This document shows, in pieces, positions 48,642-58,310 of a stretch of 64,000 nucleotides of DNA. The notes below the pieces were generated by a model. It did no database searches, was not told the origin of the DNA, and saw nothing but the letters and a program-made list of their open reading frames with translations. Source of the stretch: Streptomyces syringium (GTDB taxonomy: Bacteria; Actinomycetota; Actinomycetes; Streptomycetales; Streptomycetaceae); the NCBI RefSeq assembly GCF_017876625.1, contig NZ_JAGIOH010000001.1, positions 6,345,501-6,409,500 of the forward strand, in the 5' to 3' direction. Each line of letters begins with the position of its first letter. The stretch's first letter is position 1. The translations under genes were made by a program, and so were the position numbers.

Positions 48642-50648
48642 ATGACAGCGACGACCGACGGAGGCACCGGGGCGGGCTCGCCCCCTGCGGCCGCGGCCAC
48701 CGAGAGCACCACCGTCCTGCCCACCGCCGACCCGGCCGGGCAGGAGCAGCCGCACGCGGCCGCGGAGCGGGCCACCGCCCGCGCGACCCGGCACCTGCTC
48801 GCCCGGCAGGACGCGGCGGGATGGTGGAAGGGCGACCTGGAGACCAACGTCACCATGGACGCCGAAGACCTGATGCTCCGCCAGTTCCTCGGCATCCAGG
48901 ACGAAAAAACCACCCGGGCGGCGGCCCTCTTCATCCGCACCGAGCAGCGCCCGGACGGCACCTGGTCCACCTTCCACGGCGGGCCCGCCGAACTCTCCGC
49001 CACCATCGAGGCCTATGTCGCGCTGCGGCTCGCCGGGGACGCCCCCGAAGCCCCGCACATGGCCGCCGCCGCGCTCTGGATCCGCGAGCAGGGCGGCATC
49101 GCCGCCGCCCGGGTCTTCACCCGGATCTGGCTGGCCCTCTTCGGCTGGTGGAAGTGGGACGACCTCCCCGAACTGCCGCCCGAAATCATGTACTTGCCGA
49201 AGTGGTTCCCGCTCAACATCTACGACTTCGGCTGCTGGGCCCGGCAGACCATCGTGCCCCTGACCGTCGTCTCCGCGAAGCGCCCGGTACGGCCCGCGCC
49301 GTTCCCCCTCGACGAGCTGCACACCGACCCGCGGCGCCCCAACCCCCCGCGCCCGGCGGCCCCGGCCGCGAGCTGGGACGGCCTCTTCCAGCGCCTGGAC
49401 AAGGCACTGCACGTCTACCGCAGGTTCGCGCTCGCCCCGCTGCGCCGCACCGCGCTCAGAGCGGCCGAGCGCTGGATCATCGAGCGGCAGGAGAACGACG
49501 GCTGCTGGGGCGGCATCCAGCCCCCCGCCGTCTACTCCGTCATCGCCCTGCACCTCCTCGGCTACGACCTCGGGCACCCGGTGCTGCGTGCCGGGCTCGA
49601 GTCGCTGGACCGTTTCGCCGTCTGGCGCGAGGACGGCGCACGGATGATCGAGGCGTGCCAGTCGCCCGTCTGGGACACCTGCCTCGCCGTCATCGCGCTC
49701 GCCGACGCGGGCGTCGCCGCCGACCACCCGGCCCTCGTCAAGGCCGCCGACTGGATGCTGGACGAGCAGATCACCCGGCCCGGCGACTGGACCGTGCGCC
49801 GGCCCGAGCTGCCCCCGGGCGGCTGGGCCTTCGAGTTCCACAACGACAACTACCCCGACATCGACGACACCGCCGAGGTCGTCCTCGCCCTCAAGCGGGT
49901 ACGCCACCCCAATCCCGGGCGCGTCGAGACGGCCATCCGGCGGGCCACCCGCTGGAACCTGGGCATGCAGTCCAGGAACGGCGCCTGGGGGGCCTTCGAC
50001 GCCGACAACACCAGCCCCTTCCCCAACCGGCTGCCGTTCTGCGACTTCGGCGAGGTCATCGACCCGCCGTCCGCCGACGTCACCGCCCATGTGGTCGAGA
50101 TGCTGGCGGTCCTCGGCAGGCAGCACGACCCGCGCACCCGGCGCGGCATCGACTGGCTGCTCGCCGAGCAGGAGCCGTCCGGCGCCTGGTTCGGCCGCTG
50201 GGGCACCAACTACGTCTACGGCACCGGGTCGGTGCTGCCCGCCCTCGTCGCCGCCGGGCTGCCCGTCTCGTACCCGGCCGTCCGCCGGGCCGTGGCCTGG
50301 CTGGAGAGCGTGCAGAACGCCGACGGCGGCTGGGGCGAGGACCAGCGCTCCTACCGCGACCCCGAGTGGATCGGGCGCGGCGCGACCACCCCCTCGCAGA
50401 CCGCCTGGGCGCTGCTGGCGCTGCTGGCCGCGGGGGAGCGGGAGAGCAAGGCCGTCGAGCGCGGCGTGGCCTGGCTGGTGGACCACCAGCGCCCGGACGG
50501 CTCCTGGGACGAGCCGCACTTCACCGGGACCGGCTTCCCCTGGGACTTCTCCATCAACTACCACCTGTACCGGCAGGTCTTCCCCCTCACGGCCCTCGGC
50601 CGCTATCTGCACGGCGAGCCCTTCGCCCCCGACGGGCGGGAGGGCTGA
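48642..50648 (+). CDS. shc: Squalene-hopene cyclase
   Basis: A 668-aa membrane-associated cyclase converting squalene to hopene/diplopterol, the defining hopanoid step. The catalytic acid motif is D406-I-D-D-T-A (YPDIDDTAEVV). Several QW repeats are visible (QDAAGWWKGD, QENDGCWGGI, QNADGGWGED, QRPDGSWDE). Length matches bacterial Shc (~630-680). The first ~40 residues are a low-complexity Ala/Thr/Gly extension. AAAGGGGAAG lies just before ATG 48642. Its stop overlaps hpnG (TGATG). Also known as hpnF. Confidence 0.96.
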   Translation: MTATTDGGTGAGSPPAAAATESTTVLPTADPAGQEQPHAAAERATARATRHLLARQDAAGWWKGDLETNVTMDAEDLMLRQFLGIQDEKTTRAAALFIRTEQRPDGTWSTFHGGPAELSATIEAYVALRLAGDAPEAPHMAAAALWIREQGGIAAARVFTRIWLALFGWWKWDDLPELPPEIMYLPKWFPLNIYDFGCWARQTIVPLTVVSAKRPVRPAPFPLDELHTDPRRPNPPRPAAPAASWDGLFQRLDKALHVYRRFALAPLRRTALRAAERWIIERQENDGCWGGIQPPAVYSVIALHLLGYDLGHPVLRAGLESLDRFAVWREDGARMIEACQSPVWDTCLAVIALADAGVAADHPALVKAADWMLDEQITRPGDWTVRRPELPPGGWAFEFHNDNYPDIDDTAEVVLALKRVRHPNPGRVETAIRRATRWNLGMQSRNGAWGAFDADNTSPFPNRLPFCDFGEVIDPPSADVTAHVVEMLAVLGRQHDPRTRRGIDWLLAEQEPSGAWFGRWGTNYVYGTGSVLPALVAAGLPVSYPAVRRAVAWLESVQNADGGWGEDQRSYRDPEWIGRGATTPSQTAWALLALLAAGERESKAVERGVAWLVDHQRPDGSWDEPHFTGTGFPWDFSINYHLYRQVFPLTALGRYLHGEPFAPDGREG

Positions 50649-51298
50649 TGACCCCCGGCACGGGCACCCCCGGCTCCGCTCCGCTGCTGATCGCCTGTGC
50701 GCTCGGCATCGAGCGGCTGGCCCTGGGAGGCGGCTTCGGCGGAGCCGCCGGGCCCGTGACCGTACTGCGCACCGGCATGGGACCGCAGGCCGCGGACCGG
50801 GCCGTGGCCCTCGCGCTCGGGGACGACCCGGCGCTGTGCGACGCCGCCGTGATCGCCACCGGCTTCTGCGCCGGCCTCGCCCCGGGGATGCACCCCGGGG
50901 ACCTGGTCGTCGCCGACGAGACCCGCGACGACGCCGGGCGCACCGAGTGCGTCGGCGTGGAGCTGCTGGCCAAGGAGCTGGCCCGGGCCGCGCCCCGGCG
51001 CGTCATCCACACCGGCCCGCTGGTCGGCTCGGACCACATCGTGCGCGGCGCGGAGCGGACGGCCCTGCACGCCGCGGGAGCGCTCGCGGTGGACATGGAG
51101 TCCGCCGCCACGCTCCGAAGCGCCGTGCGGGCCGGTCCGCGCCCGGTTGCGGCCGTCCGGGTGGTCGTGGACGCTCCAGAACATGAACTCGTCCGAATTG
51201 GGACCCTGCGGGGTGGAATATCGGCTTTCCGCGTACTGCGCACTGTTCTTCCGGCCTTTTTCGAATGGCACCGTTCTTTGCTGCTCCCCAGGAGGTGA
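50648..51298 (+). CDS. hpnG: HpnG, adenosylhopane nucleosidase (PNP/MTAN family)
   Basis: A 216-aa phosphorylase-superfamily protein. ALGIERLAL (start), RTGMGPQAADRAVALAL, the nucleoside-binding VVADETRDDAG and VDMESAA (~148-154) are the PNP-type landmarks. In hopanoid clusters HpnG removes adenine from adenosylhopane to give ribosylhopane or its phosphate. It is translationally coupled to shc and followed after 5 bases by hpnH, whose ribosome-binding site lies in its 3' end. Confidence 0.9.
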   Translation: MTPGTGTPGSAPLLIACALGIERLALGGGFGGAAGPVTVLRTGMGPQAADRAVALALGDDPALCDAAVIATGFCAGLAPGMHPGDLVVADETRDDAGRTECVGVELLAKELARAAPRRVIHTGPLVGSDHIVRGAERTALHAAGALAVDMESAATLRSAVRAGPRPVAAVRVVVDAPEHELVRIGTLRGGISAFRVLRTVLPAFFEWHRSLLLPRR

Positions 51299-51303
51299 GC
51301 TAG

Positions 51304-52326
51304 ATGGCCATGCCGCTCCGCCAGACCATCCGGGTCGGGACGTACCTTTTTGAACAGAAGCTCCGCAAGCGGGAAAAGTTTCCGCTGATCGTGGAACTCG
51401 AGCCGCTTTTCGCCTGCAACCTCAAGTGCGAGGGCTGCGGGAAGATCCAGCACCCGGCCGGGGTGCTCAAGCAGCGGATGCCCGTCGCCCAGGCCGTGGG
51501 CGCGGTGCTGGAATCCGGTGCGCCCATGGTGTCCATCGCGGGCGGCGAGCCCCTGATGCACCCCCAGATCCACGAGATCGTGCGGCAGCTGGTGGAGCGG
51601 AGGAAATACGTTTTCCTCTGCACCAACGCCATGCTGATGCGCAAGAAGATGGAGAAGTTCACGCCCTCGCCCTATTTCGCCTTCGCGGTGCACATCGACG
51701 GGCTGCGCGAGCGGCACGACGAGTCCGTCGCGAAGGAAGGCGTCTTCGACGAGGCGGTCGAGGCGATCAAGGAGGCGAAGCGGCGCGGCTTCCGGGTCAC
51801 CACCAATTCGACCTTCTTCAACACCGACACCCCCCAGACCATCATCGAGGTGCTCAACTACCTCAACGACGACCTCCAGGTCGACGAGATGATGATCTCG
51901 CCCGCCTACGCCTACGAGAAGGCACCCGACCAGGAGCACTTCCTCGGCGTCGAGCAGACCCGCGAGCTGTTCAAGAAGGCCTTCTCGGGCGGCAACCGGG
52001 GCCGCTGGCGGCTCAACCACAGCCCGCTCTTCCTCGACTTCCTCGAGGGCAAGGCGGACTTCCCGTGCACCGCGTGGGCCATCCCCAACTACTCCCTCTT
52101 CGGCTGGCAGCGCCCCTGCTACCTGATGAGCGACGGCTACGTGCCGACGTACCGGGAGCTGATCGAGGACACCGACTGGGACAAGTACGGGCGGGGCAAG
52201 GACCCGCGGTGCGCCAACTGCATGGCGCACTGCGGCTACGAACCCACGGCCGTGCTGGCCACCATGGGCTCCCTCAAGGAGTCGCTGCGCGCCGCCCGGG
52301 AGACGATCGCCTCCAACCGGGGCTGA
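51304..52326 (+). CDS. hpnH: HpnH, adenosylhopane synthase (radical SAM)
   Basis: A 340-aa radical SAM enzyme joining an adenosyl radical to hopene, the first step of side-chain building. The [4Fe-4S] motif is C38-N-L-K-C42-E-G-C45. A SPASM-like C-terminal Cys set ([12 protein letters not shown]) follows. The fixed HpnH features [20 protein letters not shown] and [13 protein letters not shown] are clear. AGGAGGTGAG ends just before ATG 51304. It is the last gene of the coupled hpnC-hpnH run: two strong hairpins separate it from dxs. Confidence 0.95.
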   Translation: MAMPLRQTIRVGTYLFEQKLRKREKFPLIVELEPLFACNLKCEGCGKIQHPAGVLKQRMPVAQAVGAVLESGAPMVSIAGGEPLMHPQIHEIVRQLVERRKYVFLCTNAMLMRKKMEKFTPSPYFAFAVHIDGLRERHDESVAKEGVFDEAVEAIKEAKRRGFRVTTNSTFFNTDTPQTIIEVLNYLNDDLQVDEMMISPAYAYEKAPDQEHFLGVEQTRELFKKAFSGGNRGRWRLNHSPLFLDFLEGKADFPCTAWAIPNYSLFGWQRPCYLMSDGYVPTYRELIEDTDWDKYGRGKDPRCANCMAHCGYEPTAVLATMGSLKESLRAARETIASNRG

Positions 52327-52334
52327 GTCCCGTG

Positions 52335-52405
52335 GCCCCGGCGCGCGACGGACAGCGCCGGGGCTCCCCCGCGCACCGGCCCGGCGCCGGGACCCCCGGC
52401 GCCGG
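52335..52405 (+). terminator. Two consecutive GC hairpins between hpnH and dxs
   Basis: First hairpin: GCCCCGGCGC (52335-52344) with GCGCCGGGGC (52355-52364). Second: CCGGCGCCGGG (52381-52391) with CCCGGCGCCGG (52395-52405), an 11-bp stem with a 3-base loop. Both are perfect. They could end or attenuate the hpnC-hpnH transcript ahead of dxs and hpnO. No promoter is obvious between them and dxs, so partial read-through is likely. Confidence 0.55.
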
Positions 52406-52453
52406 CCGGCCGGTGAGTACGGAGACGAGAGCGAAAGACGAGGAGGGGCCCGC

Positions 52454-54364
52454 GTGTCGTTGTTGGAGAACATCCGCGGTCCGCGCGACCTGAAGACGCT
52501 CGACGCGGAGGACCTGACCGAACTGTCCGAGGAGATCCGGCACTTCCTGATCCACGCGGTTGCCAGGACCGGCGGCCACCTGGGCCCGAACCTCGGCGTG
52601 GTGGAGCTCTGCATAGCCCTGCACCGCTCCTTCGACTCGCCCGCCGACCGCATCCTGTGGGACACCGGGCACCAGAGCTACGTGCACAAACTGCTCACCG
52701 GGCGGCAGGACTTCTCCAAGCTGCGCGGCAAGGGCGGTCTCTCCGGCTACCCCTCGCGCGAGGAGTCCGAGCACGACGTCATCGAGAACAGCCACGCCTC
52801 CACCGTCCTCGGCTGGGCCGACGGGCTCGCCAAGGCCAACCAGGTGCTCGGGCGCTGGAACCGCCACGTCGTCGCCGTCATCGGCGACGGCGCGCTGACC
52901 GGCGGCATGGCCTGGGAGGCGCTGAACAACATCGCCGCCGCCAAGGACCGGCCGCTGATCATCGTCGTCAACGACAACGCGCGCTCCTACGCGCCCACCA
53001 TCGGCGGCCTCGCCCACCACCTCGCCGGGCTCCGCACCACCGACGGCTACGAACGCGCCCTGTCCTGGGGCAAGGACATCGTCCAGCGGCTGCCGCTGCT
53101 CGGCACCCCGCTCTACGAATCGCTGCACGGCGCCAAGAAGGGCTTCAAGGAGGCCTTCGCCCCCCAGGGCATGTTCGAGGACCTCGGCCTGAAGTACGTC
53201 GGGCCGATAGACGGACACGACATCGGGGCCGTCGAGGAGGCGCTGCGCCGGGCGAAGCGCTTCCACGGGCCCGTGCTCGTGCACTGCCGCACCGAGAAGG
53301 GGCGCGGCTACCGGCCCGCCCTGGAGGACGAGGCCGACCGTTTCCACACCGTCGGCGTGATGAACCCGCTGACCTGCGAGCCGCTGGTCCCGGCCGGCGG
53401 CCGGTCCTGGACCTCGGTGTTCGGCGACGAGATGCTGCGCATCGGGGCCGAGCGGCCGGACGTGGTGGCGATCACCGCGGCGATGCTGCACCCCGTGGGC
53501 CTGACGAAGTTCGCGGCCGCCTACCCCGACCGGGTCTGGGACGTCGGGATCGCCGAGCAGCACGCGGCGACCTCGGCGGCCGGGCTGGCGACGGGCGGGC
53601 TGCACCCGGTCTTCGCGGTGTACGCCACCTTCCTCAACCGCGCCTTCGACCAGGTCCTGATGGACGTGGCCCTGCACAAGTGCGGAGTGACGTTCGTGCT
53701 GGACCGGGCCGGGATCACCGGCACCGACGGTGCCTCGCACAACGGCATGTGGGACATGTCGATCCTCCAGGTCGTCCCCGGGCTGCGGATCGCCGCCCCG
53801 CGCGATGCCGACCAGCTCCGCGCCCAGCTGCGCGAGGCCGTCGACGTCCACGACGCCCCGACCGTCGTGCGCTTCCCCAAGGAGACCGTGGGCCCGTCCC
53901 TCCCCGCCCTGGCCCGGGTGGGCGGCATGGACGTGCTGAGCGCGCCGGAGACCACCCACCCCGATGTGCTGCTGGTCGCGGTCGGCGCCATGGCCCACGT
54001 CGCCCTCGAAGCCGCCGACCTGCTCGCCGCGCGCGGCACCGCCTGCACCGTCGTCGACCCCCGCTGGGTCAAGCCGGTCGACGAGGCACTGCCCGCGCTC
54101 GCCGCGCGCCACCGCGTCGTCGCCGTCGTCGAGGACAACAGCCGCACCGGTGGCGTCGGATCGGCCATCGCGCAGACGCTGCGCGACGCCGGCGTCGACC
54201 TGCCCGTGCGGACCTTCGGCATCCCCGAGCAGTTCCTGCCGCACGCCAAGCGCGGCGAGGTGTTGGCGGACCTGGGTCTCACCCCCGCCGAGATCGCCGG
54301 CCGGATCAGCGCCGCGCTGGTCCGCCGGGCGGCCGCCCCGGTCACCGAGGAGAGGGACGCATGA
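52454..54364 (+). CDS. dxs: 1-deoxy-D-xylulose-5-phosphate synthase (cluster-borne)
   Basis: A 636-aa thiamine-diphosphate enzyme joining pyruvate and glyceraldehyde-3-phosphate, the entry step of the MEP isoprenoid pathway. TPP motif [51 protein letters not shown] and [18 protein letters not shown] are present, with small departures from housekeeping Dxs (GGHLGPNLG for GGHLASNLG; ASHNG for PTHQG). It is probably a paralogue dedicated to hopanoid supply. GTG 52454 follows GAGGAGGGG. Its stop overlaps hpnO (ATGA). From memory, S. coelicolor has an ispG paralogue between hpnH and dxs; none is here. Confidence 0.93.
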   Translation: MSLLENIRGPRDLKTLDAEDLTELSEEIRHFLIHAVARTGGHLGPNLGVVELCIALHRSFDSPADRILWDTGHQSYVHKLLTGRQDFSKLRGKGGLSGYPSREESEHDVIENSHASTVLGWADGLAKANQVLGRWNRHVVAVIGDGALTGGMAWEALNNIAAAKDRPLIIVVNDNARSYAPTIGGLAHHLAGLRTTDGYERALSWGKDIVQRLPLLGTPLYESLHGAKKGFKEAFAPQGMFEDLGLKYVGPIDGHDIGAVEEALRRAKRFHGPVLVHCRTEKGRGYRPALEDEADRFHTVGVMNPLTCEPLVPAGGRSWTSVFGDEMLRIGAERPDVVAITAAMLHPVGLTKFAAAYPDRVWDVGIAEQHAATSAAGLATGGLHPVFAVYATFLNRAFDQVLMDVALHKCGVTFVLDRAGITGTDGASHNGMWDMSILQVVPGLRIAAPRDADQLRAQLREAVDVHDAPTVVRFPKETVGPSLPALARVGGMDVLSAPETTHPDVLLVAVGAMAHVALEAADLLAARGTACTVVDPRWVKPVDEALPALAARHRVVAVVEDNSRTGGVGSAIAQTLRDAGVDLPVRTFGIPEQFLPHAKRGEVLADLGLTPAEIAGRISAALVRRAAAPVTEERDA

Positions 54365-55755
54365 CGGACGACACCCCCGGCTTCGACCTCGCCCGGCTCC
54401 TGGCGGAGCGCGGCGGCGAGCGGTACGACCTGCATACCCGGTACCTCAACCACCAGCTCCCGCGCATGCTGCGCACCATCGGCTTCGACAAGGTCTACGA
54501 ACGGGCCGAGGGCGCGTACTTCTGGGACGCGGACGGGCAGGACTACCTCGACATGCTCGCGGGCTTCGGGGTGATGGGCCTCGGCCGGCACCACCCCGTC
54601 GTGCGCAAGGCACTGCACGACGTCCTCGACGCCTCCCTCGCCGACCTCACCCGCTTCGACTGCCAGCCGCTTCCCGGCCTGCTCGCCGAGAAGCTGCTGT
54701 CGTACGCACCGCACCTGGACCGGGTCTTCTTCGGCAACAGCGGCACCGAGGCCGTCGAGACGGCCCTGAAGTTCGCCCGCTACGCCACCGGCAGGCCCAG
54801 GATCCTGTACTGCGCGCACGCCTTCCACGGGCTGACCGTCGGCTCCCTGTCGGTCAACGGCGAGGGGGGCTTCCGCGACGGCTTCGCCCCCCTGCTGCCG
54901 GACACGGCGGTCGAGCTCGGCGACCTCGGCGCCCTGGAGCGGGAGCTGCGGCGCGGCGATGTGGCGGGCTTCGTGGTCGAGCCGATCCAGGGCAAGGGCG
55001 TCCTGGAGCCGCCGGCCGGTTACCTGCGGGCCGCACAGGAGCTGCTGCGCCGGCACAAGGCCCTGCTGATCGCCGACGAGGTGCAGACCGGCATGGGGCG
55101 GACCGGTGCCTTCTTCGCCTACCAGCACGAGAGCGGGCTCGAACCGGACCTGGTGTGCGTGGCCAAGGCACTCTCCGGCGGCTACGTGCCGGTCGGTGCG
55201 ACCCTCGGCAAGGACTGGATCTTCAAGAAGGTCTACTCCTCCATGGACCGGGTGCTGGTCCACTCGGCGAGCTTCGGGGCGAACGCGCAGGCCATGGCGG
55301 CCGGGCTCGCGGTGCTCGCCGTGATGGAGGACGAACAGGTCGTCGCCAACGCCCGGCAGACCGGCGATCTGCTGCGGACCAGGCTGGCGGGGCTCGTCGA
55401 GAAGTACGAGCTGCTGCAGGAGGTGCGCGGCCGGGGCCTGATGATCGGCATCGAGTTCGGCCGGCCCAAGTCGCTCGGGCTGCGGAGCCGTTGGACCATG
55501 CTCCAGGCCGCACGGAAGGGGCTGTTCGCGCAGATGGTGGTGGTGCCGCTGCTCCAGCGGCACCGGGTCCTGACCCAGGTCTCCGGTGACCGGCTGGAGG
55601 TCATCAAGCTGATCCCGCCGCTGATCATCGGCGAGCGGGAGGTGGACCGGTTCGTGGAGGCCTTCACGGCCGTCATGGACGACGCCCACGGTGGCGGCGG
55701 GCTGATGTGGGACTTCGGCCGCACCCTGGTCAAGCAGGCGGTCGCGGGCCGCTGA
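54361..55755 (+). CDS. hpnO: HpnO, aminobacteriohopanetriol-forming aminotransferase
   Basis: A 464-aa class III PLP aminotransferase. [16 protein letters not shown] binds the cofactor phosphate, [11 protein letters not shown] carries the PLP Asp, and K269 ([13 protein letters not shown]) forms the Schiff base. Coupled to dxs at the end of a hopanoid cluster, it fits HpnO, which aminates the side chain to aminobacteriohopanetriol, the main extended hopanoid of aerial Streptomyces hyphae (established for the family). It is longer than ornithine aminotransferase relatives at both ends. A convergent terminator follows. Confidence 0.9.
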   Translation: MTDDTPGFDLARLLAERGGERYDLHTRYLNHQLPRMLRTIGFDKVYERAEGAYFWDADGQDYLDMLAGFGVMGLGRHHPVVRKALHDVLDASLADLTRFDCQPLPGLLAEKLLSYAPHLDRVFFGNSGTEAVETALKFARYATGRPRILYCAHAFHGLTVGSLSVNGEGGFRDGFAPLLPDTAVELGDLGALERELRRGDVAGFVVEPIQGKGVLEPPAGYLRAAQELLRRHKALLIADEVQTGMGRTGAFFAYQHESGLEPDLVCVAKALSGGYVPVGATLGKDWIFKKVYSSMDRVLVHSASFGANAQAMAAGLAVLAVMEDEQVVANARQTGDLLRTRLAGLVEKYELLQEVRGRGLMIGIEFGRPKSLGLRSRWTMLQAARKGLFAQMVVVPLLQRHRVLTQVSGDRLEVIKLIPPLIIGEREVDRFVEAFTAVMDDAHGGGGLMWDFGRTLVKQAVAGR

Positions 55756-55790
55756 CGGCCGCGGGGGAAACGGGGGAGCCCCGCGGCCGT
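55755..55790. terminator. Bidirectional hairpin terminator after hpnO
   Basis: ACGGCCGCGGGG (55755-55766) pairs exactly with CCCCGCGGCCGT (55779-55790) over a 12-base loop, between the stops of hpnO and the convergent phosphatase gene. Confidence 0.7.
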
Positions 55791-55798
55791 CGGCCGGG

Positions 55799-56605
55799 TC
55801 AGTCGGTGAGCAGCCGCTCCCGCAGCCGCTCGCGCGTACCCGCCGCGAGCCCGAGACCCTCGGCGAGGTAGCGCTCGGTCGTCCCCCAGGTCTCCTCGAT
55901 GGCCGTGAAGGCGGCGGCGAGGTACTCGGCGCGGGCCTCGAACAGCGGCGAGAGCAGCTCCATGACCTCGGGGGACGTACCGCCGGGCGCGCCCTCGCCC
56001 CGGCGCACCCGGTAGCGGCGGTGCGGTGCGTTGGACTCCAGGTAGTCCGCCTCGATGGTCTCGCGCGAGGCGCCGACCGCGAGCAGGGTCACCGCGATGG
56101 ACAGCCCCGCCCGGTCCTTGCCGGCGGCGCAGTGCATGAGCGCGGGGACGCTGTCCTCGGCGAGGGCGTGCAGCACCCGGCTGTGGTCGGCGGTGCGGGT
56201 GGTGATGATCTCGCGGTAGGTGTCGGACATCCGCCCGGCGGCCCGGCCCTCGGACAGGATCGACCGCAGCAGCTCCAGGTCGCCGTCGCGGACCATCCGC
56301 CAGAACTCGGTGCCGTCCGCCGGGTCGGTCAGCGGGATGTTCACGTTCCGCACCCCGGTGAGGGTGACGTCCTCCCCCTCCAGCGCGATGTCGGCGGCGT
56401 TGCGGAAGTCGAAGACGGTGTGCAGCCCCAGCGAGTCCAGGAAGCGCGCGTCCGCCTCGGTCGCGTGGGCGAGGTGGCCGCTGCGGAAGAGCACGCCGGG
56501 CCGGACCCGTCGCCCGTCGGCGGCCGGCAGACCGCCGAGATCACGGAAGTTGCGCACCCCCGCCAGCTCCGGCTCGGTCGACGGGATCTGCGGCGTCTGC
56601 GTCAC
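55799..56605 (-). CDS. Tyrosine-protein phosphatase, PTP/DSP family
   Basis: A 268-aa phosphatase. The active-site loop is H158-C159-A-A-G-K-D-R-A-G (HCx5R with the GKDR variant of mycobacterial PtpB-like and inositide-acting enzymes). The N-terminal VRNFRDLGG...GVLFRSGHLAHAT block is standard for the family. It may dephosphorylate proteins or phosphoinositides; no kinase partner is adjacent. GTG 56605 is chosen, preceded by AGAGGAGAG. Converges on hpnO, so not part of the hopanoid unit. Confidence 0.9.
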   Translation of the reverse strand: MTQTPQIPSTEPELAGVRNFRDLGGLPAADGRRVRPGVLFRSGHLAHATEADARFLDSLGLHTVFDFRNAADIALEGEDVTLTGVRNVNIPLTDPADGTEFWRMVRDGDLELLRSILSEGRAAGRMSDTYREIITTRTADHSRVLHALAEDSVPALMHCAAGKDRAGLSIAVTLLAVGASRETIEADYLESNAPHRRYRVRRGEGAPGGTSPEVMELLSPLFEARAEYLAAAFTAIEETWGTTERYLAEGLGLAAGTRERLRERLLTD

Positions 56606-56817
56606 GGGCGCTCTCCTCTGGTCCGGCGTCGACGCTGCTCGTCGACGAAGCGGCCCAACGACCTTACGACACCCTTTTCACGGAGGGATCAGCCCGTACG
56701 GGAGCCGTCCGGACGTATTCCGCATACACCGACTTTGTCGGGGTGGGATACATCACGGCACGTCAACCCTTGGTTACGGTGGCGTAAGTCACTCGGTGAG
56801 GTGAAAGATGTGCTGAC

Positions 56818-57609
56818 GTGGCAGACGATTCGAAATCATTCAGCAAGGGCGCGATCGGGTCGTACGCAGCCGTCGGGGACAGTTTCACCGAAGGCGTCGG
56901 CGACCCTGGGCCGGACGACACCTTCATCGGCTGGGCCGACCGACTGGCCGTACTCCTCTCGGACCAGCAGGCGGAGCACTCCTTCAGATACGCCAACCTC
57001 GCGGTCCGCGGCAGACTTCTCGACCAGATCGTCGAAGAACAGATCCCCCGGGCGAAGGAGCTGGCGCCGGACCTCGTCACGTTCTGCGCCGGGGGCAACG
57101 ACATCCTGCGGCCGGGCAGCGACCCCGACGACGTGGCCGAGCGCTACGAGGCGGCCGTCGCCGAGCTGGCGGGTTCCGTCGGCACGGTGCTGCTGTGCAC
57201 CGGCTTCGACACCCGTGGCGTCCCCGTCCTGCGGCATCTGCGGGGCAAGATCGCGACGTACACCGCGCATGTGCGGGCCATCGCCGACCGGCACGACTGC
57301 CCGGTCCTCGACCTGTGGTCGCTGCGCTCGGTCCAGGACCGGCGGGCGTGGAGCGACGACCGGCTGCACCTCTCGGCGGACGGTCACACGCGCGTCGCGC
57401 TGCGGGCCGCCCAGGTCCTCGGGCTGCGGGTGCCGGCCGACCCCGACCAGGCCTGGCCGGAAGAGGGGCACCGCTCGCCCGCCGAGGTGCGCCGGGACAA
57501 CATCCACTGGGCGCGCGAGCACCTCGTGCCGTGGATCGGCCGACGGCTGCGCGGGGAGTCCTCGGGGGACCATGTGGAGCCCAAGCGGCCGGATTTGCTG
57601 CCGCTGTAA
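56818..57609 (+). CDS. SGNH/GDSL-family hydrolase
   Basis: A 263-aa esterase/lipase-fold protein. Block I AAVGDSFTEGVGD gives nucleophile S22, block III CAGGNDIL the oxyanion Asn, and block V DRLHLSADGH the Asp/His pair (~184/187). No signal peptide is seen, so it is likely cytosolic. The C-terminal ~45 residues (DNIHWAREHLVPWIGRRLRGE) are typical of actinobacterial members. GTG 56818 is preceded only by a distant GAGGTGA; a TAnnnT-type promoter is not clear. Substrate unknown. Confidence 0.88.
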   Translation: MADDSKSFSKGAIGSYAAVGDSFTEGVGDPGPDDTFIGWADRLAVLLSDQQAEHSFRYANLAVRGRLLDQIVEEQIPRAKELAPDLVTFCAGGNDILRPGSDPDDVAERYEAAVAELAGSVGTVLLCTGFDTRGVPVLRHLRGKIATYTAHVRAIADRHDCPVLDLWSLRSVQDRRAWSDDRLHLSADGHTRVALRAAQVLGLRVPADPDQAWPEEGHRSPAEVRRDNIHWAREHLVPWIGRRLRGESSGDHVEPKRPDLLPL

Positions 57610-57715
57610 CACCGCGCCTTCAGGTCGCGGTCGGGGGTGCGGGACCCGTACGGAAAACGCGTACGGAAACTCGTAGGGAAAGAACGGCTCGTACGGAAAG
57701 ACAGGTCCGTACGGC

Positions 57716-58210
57716 TCAGTGGGGGATCCGACGGTGCGACAGGTCGGCCCAGACGACACGGCCACGGCCGCTGTCGTCGGGCCGCACCCCCCAGGCCTCG
57801 GACACCGCGCCGACCAGCAGGAGACCGCGTCCGCTCTCCTCGTCCGCGCCGCTGCACCGCGCCCGGGGCTCGGTGGGCGTGTGCCCCTGATCGGTGATCT
57901 CTATGCGCAGCCGGGCGCCGCTGATCCGCAGTTGACAGCTGACCTTGTCGCTGTCGGTGTGCCGCACGGCGTTGGTGAAGAGCTCCGACACCACCAATTG
58001 GGCGTCGTCACAGGCCACTTCGTCGATGCCCCACTCCCGCAGCCGGGCGAGGACTCGTCTTCGCGCCTCCGCCACCGAGGTGTTGAGGGCCGGGAAGTGG
58101 AAGGCGTCTTGCAGACGCTCGGCGATGGAACTGCCGCAGCGCCCGAGCAGGGGGGCGTCATGGGAGGGGACCACTCCGCAACTATGTGCGATACGGCTCG
58201 GGTGTGGCAA
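57716..58210 (-). CDS. Regulatory ATP-binding protein (HATPase_c), partner of the XRE/DUF397 pair
   Basis: Up to 164 aa with a GHKL ATPase domain: N-box SELFTNAVRHTDSD, G1 LRIEITDQGHTPT and G2 SGRGLLLVGAVSEAWGV. There is no kinase dimerisation domain, so it is an anti-sigma-like or regulatory ATPase. It is divergent from an XRE/DUF397 pair, the arrangement seen at the many whiJ/abaA-type loci of Streptomyces. The start is unclear: TTG 58210 or GTG 58174, neither with a good ribosome-binding site; the conserved part begins near FHFPALNTSVAEARR. Confidence 0.8.
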   Translation of the reverse strand: MPHPSRIAHSCGVVPSHDAPLLGRCGSSIAERLQDAFHFPALNTSVAEARRRVLARLREWGIDEVACDDAQLVVSELFTNAVRHTDSDKVSCQLRISGARLRIEITDQGHTPTEPRARCSGADEESGRGLLLVGAVSEAWGVRPDDSGRGRVVWADLSHRRIPH

Positions 58211-58274
58211 GGTTCAATCTGTAAATTGCAGAATCGCAAGGACAGTCTGTCGGCTCCACAGGTCGCGTGGCACA

Positions 58275-58294
58275 CTGCTGGCATATGACAGCAG
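58275..58294. promoter_or_regulatory. Inverted repeat just upstream of the XRE regulator gene
   Basis: CTGCTG-(GCATATGA)-CAGCAG at 58275-58294 is a perfect 6-bp inverted repeat that ends 2 bases before the GGAGGGGG ribosome-binding site. It could be an operator for the adjacent HTH protein or a small leader hairpin. Confidence 0.4.
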
Positions 58295-58310
58295 TTGGAG
58301 GGGGTGGACA

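Noticed and set aside
47355-50612. 1085-codon open frame on the minus strand opposite the polyprenyl synthase and cyclase genes
   Set aside because: Composition shadow of GC-rich coding on the other strand; translated product is Gly/Val/Ala/Arg-rich without motifs, and both opposite genes have firm family matches.
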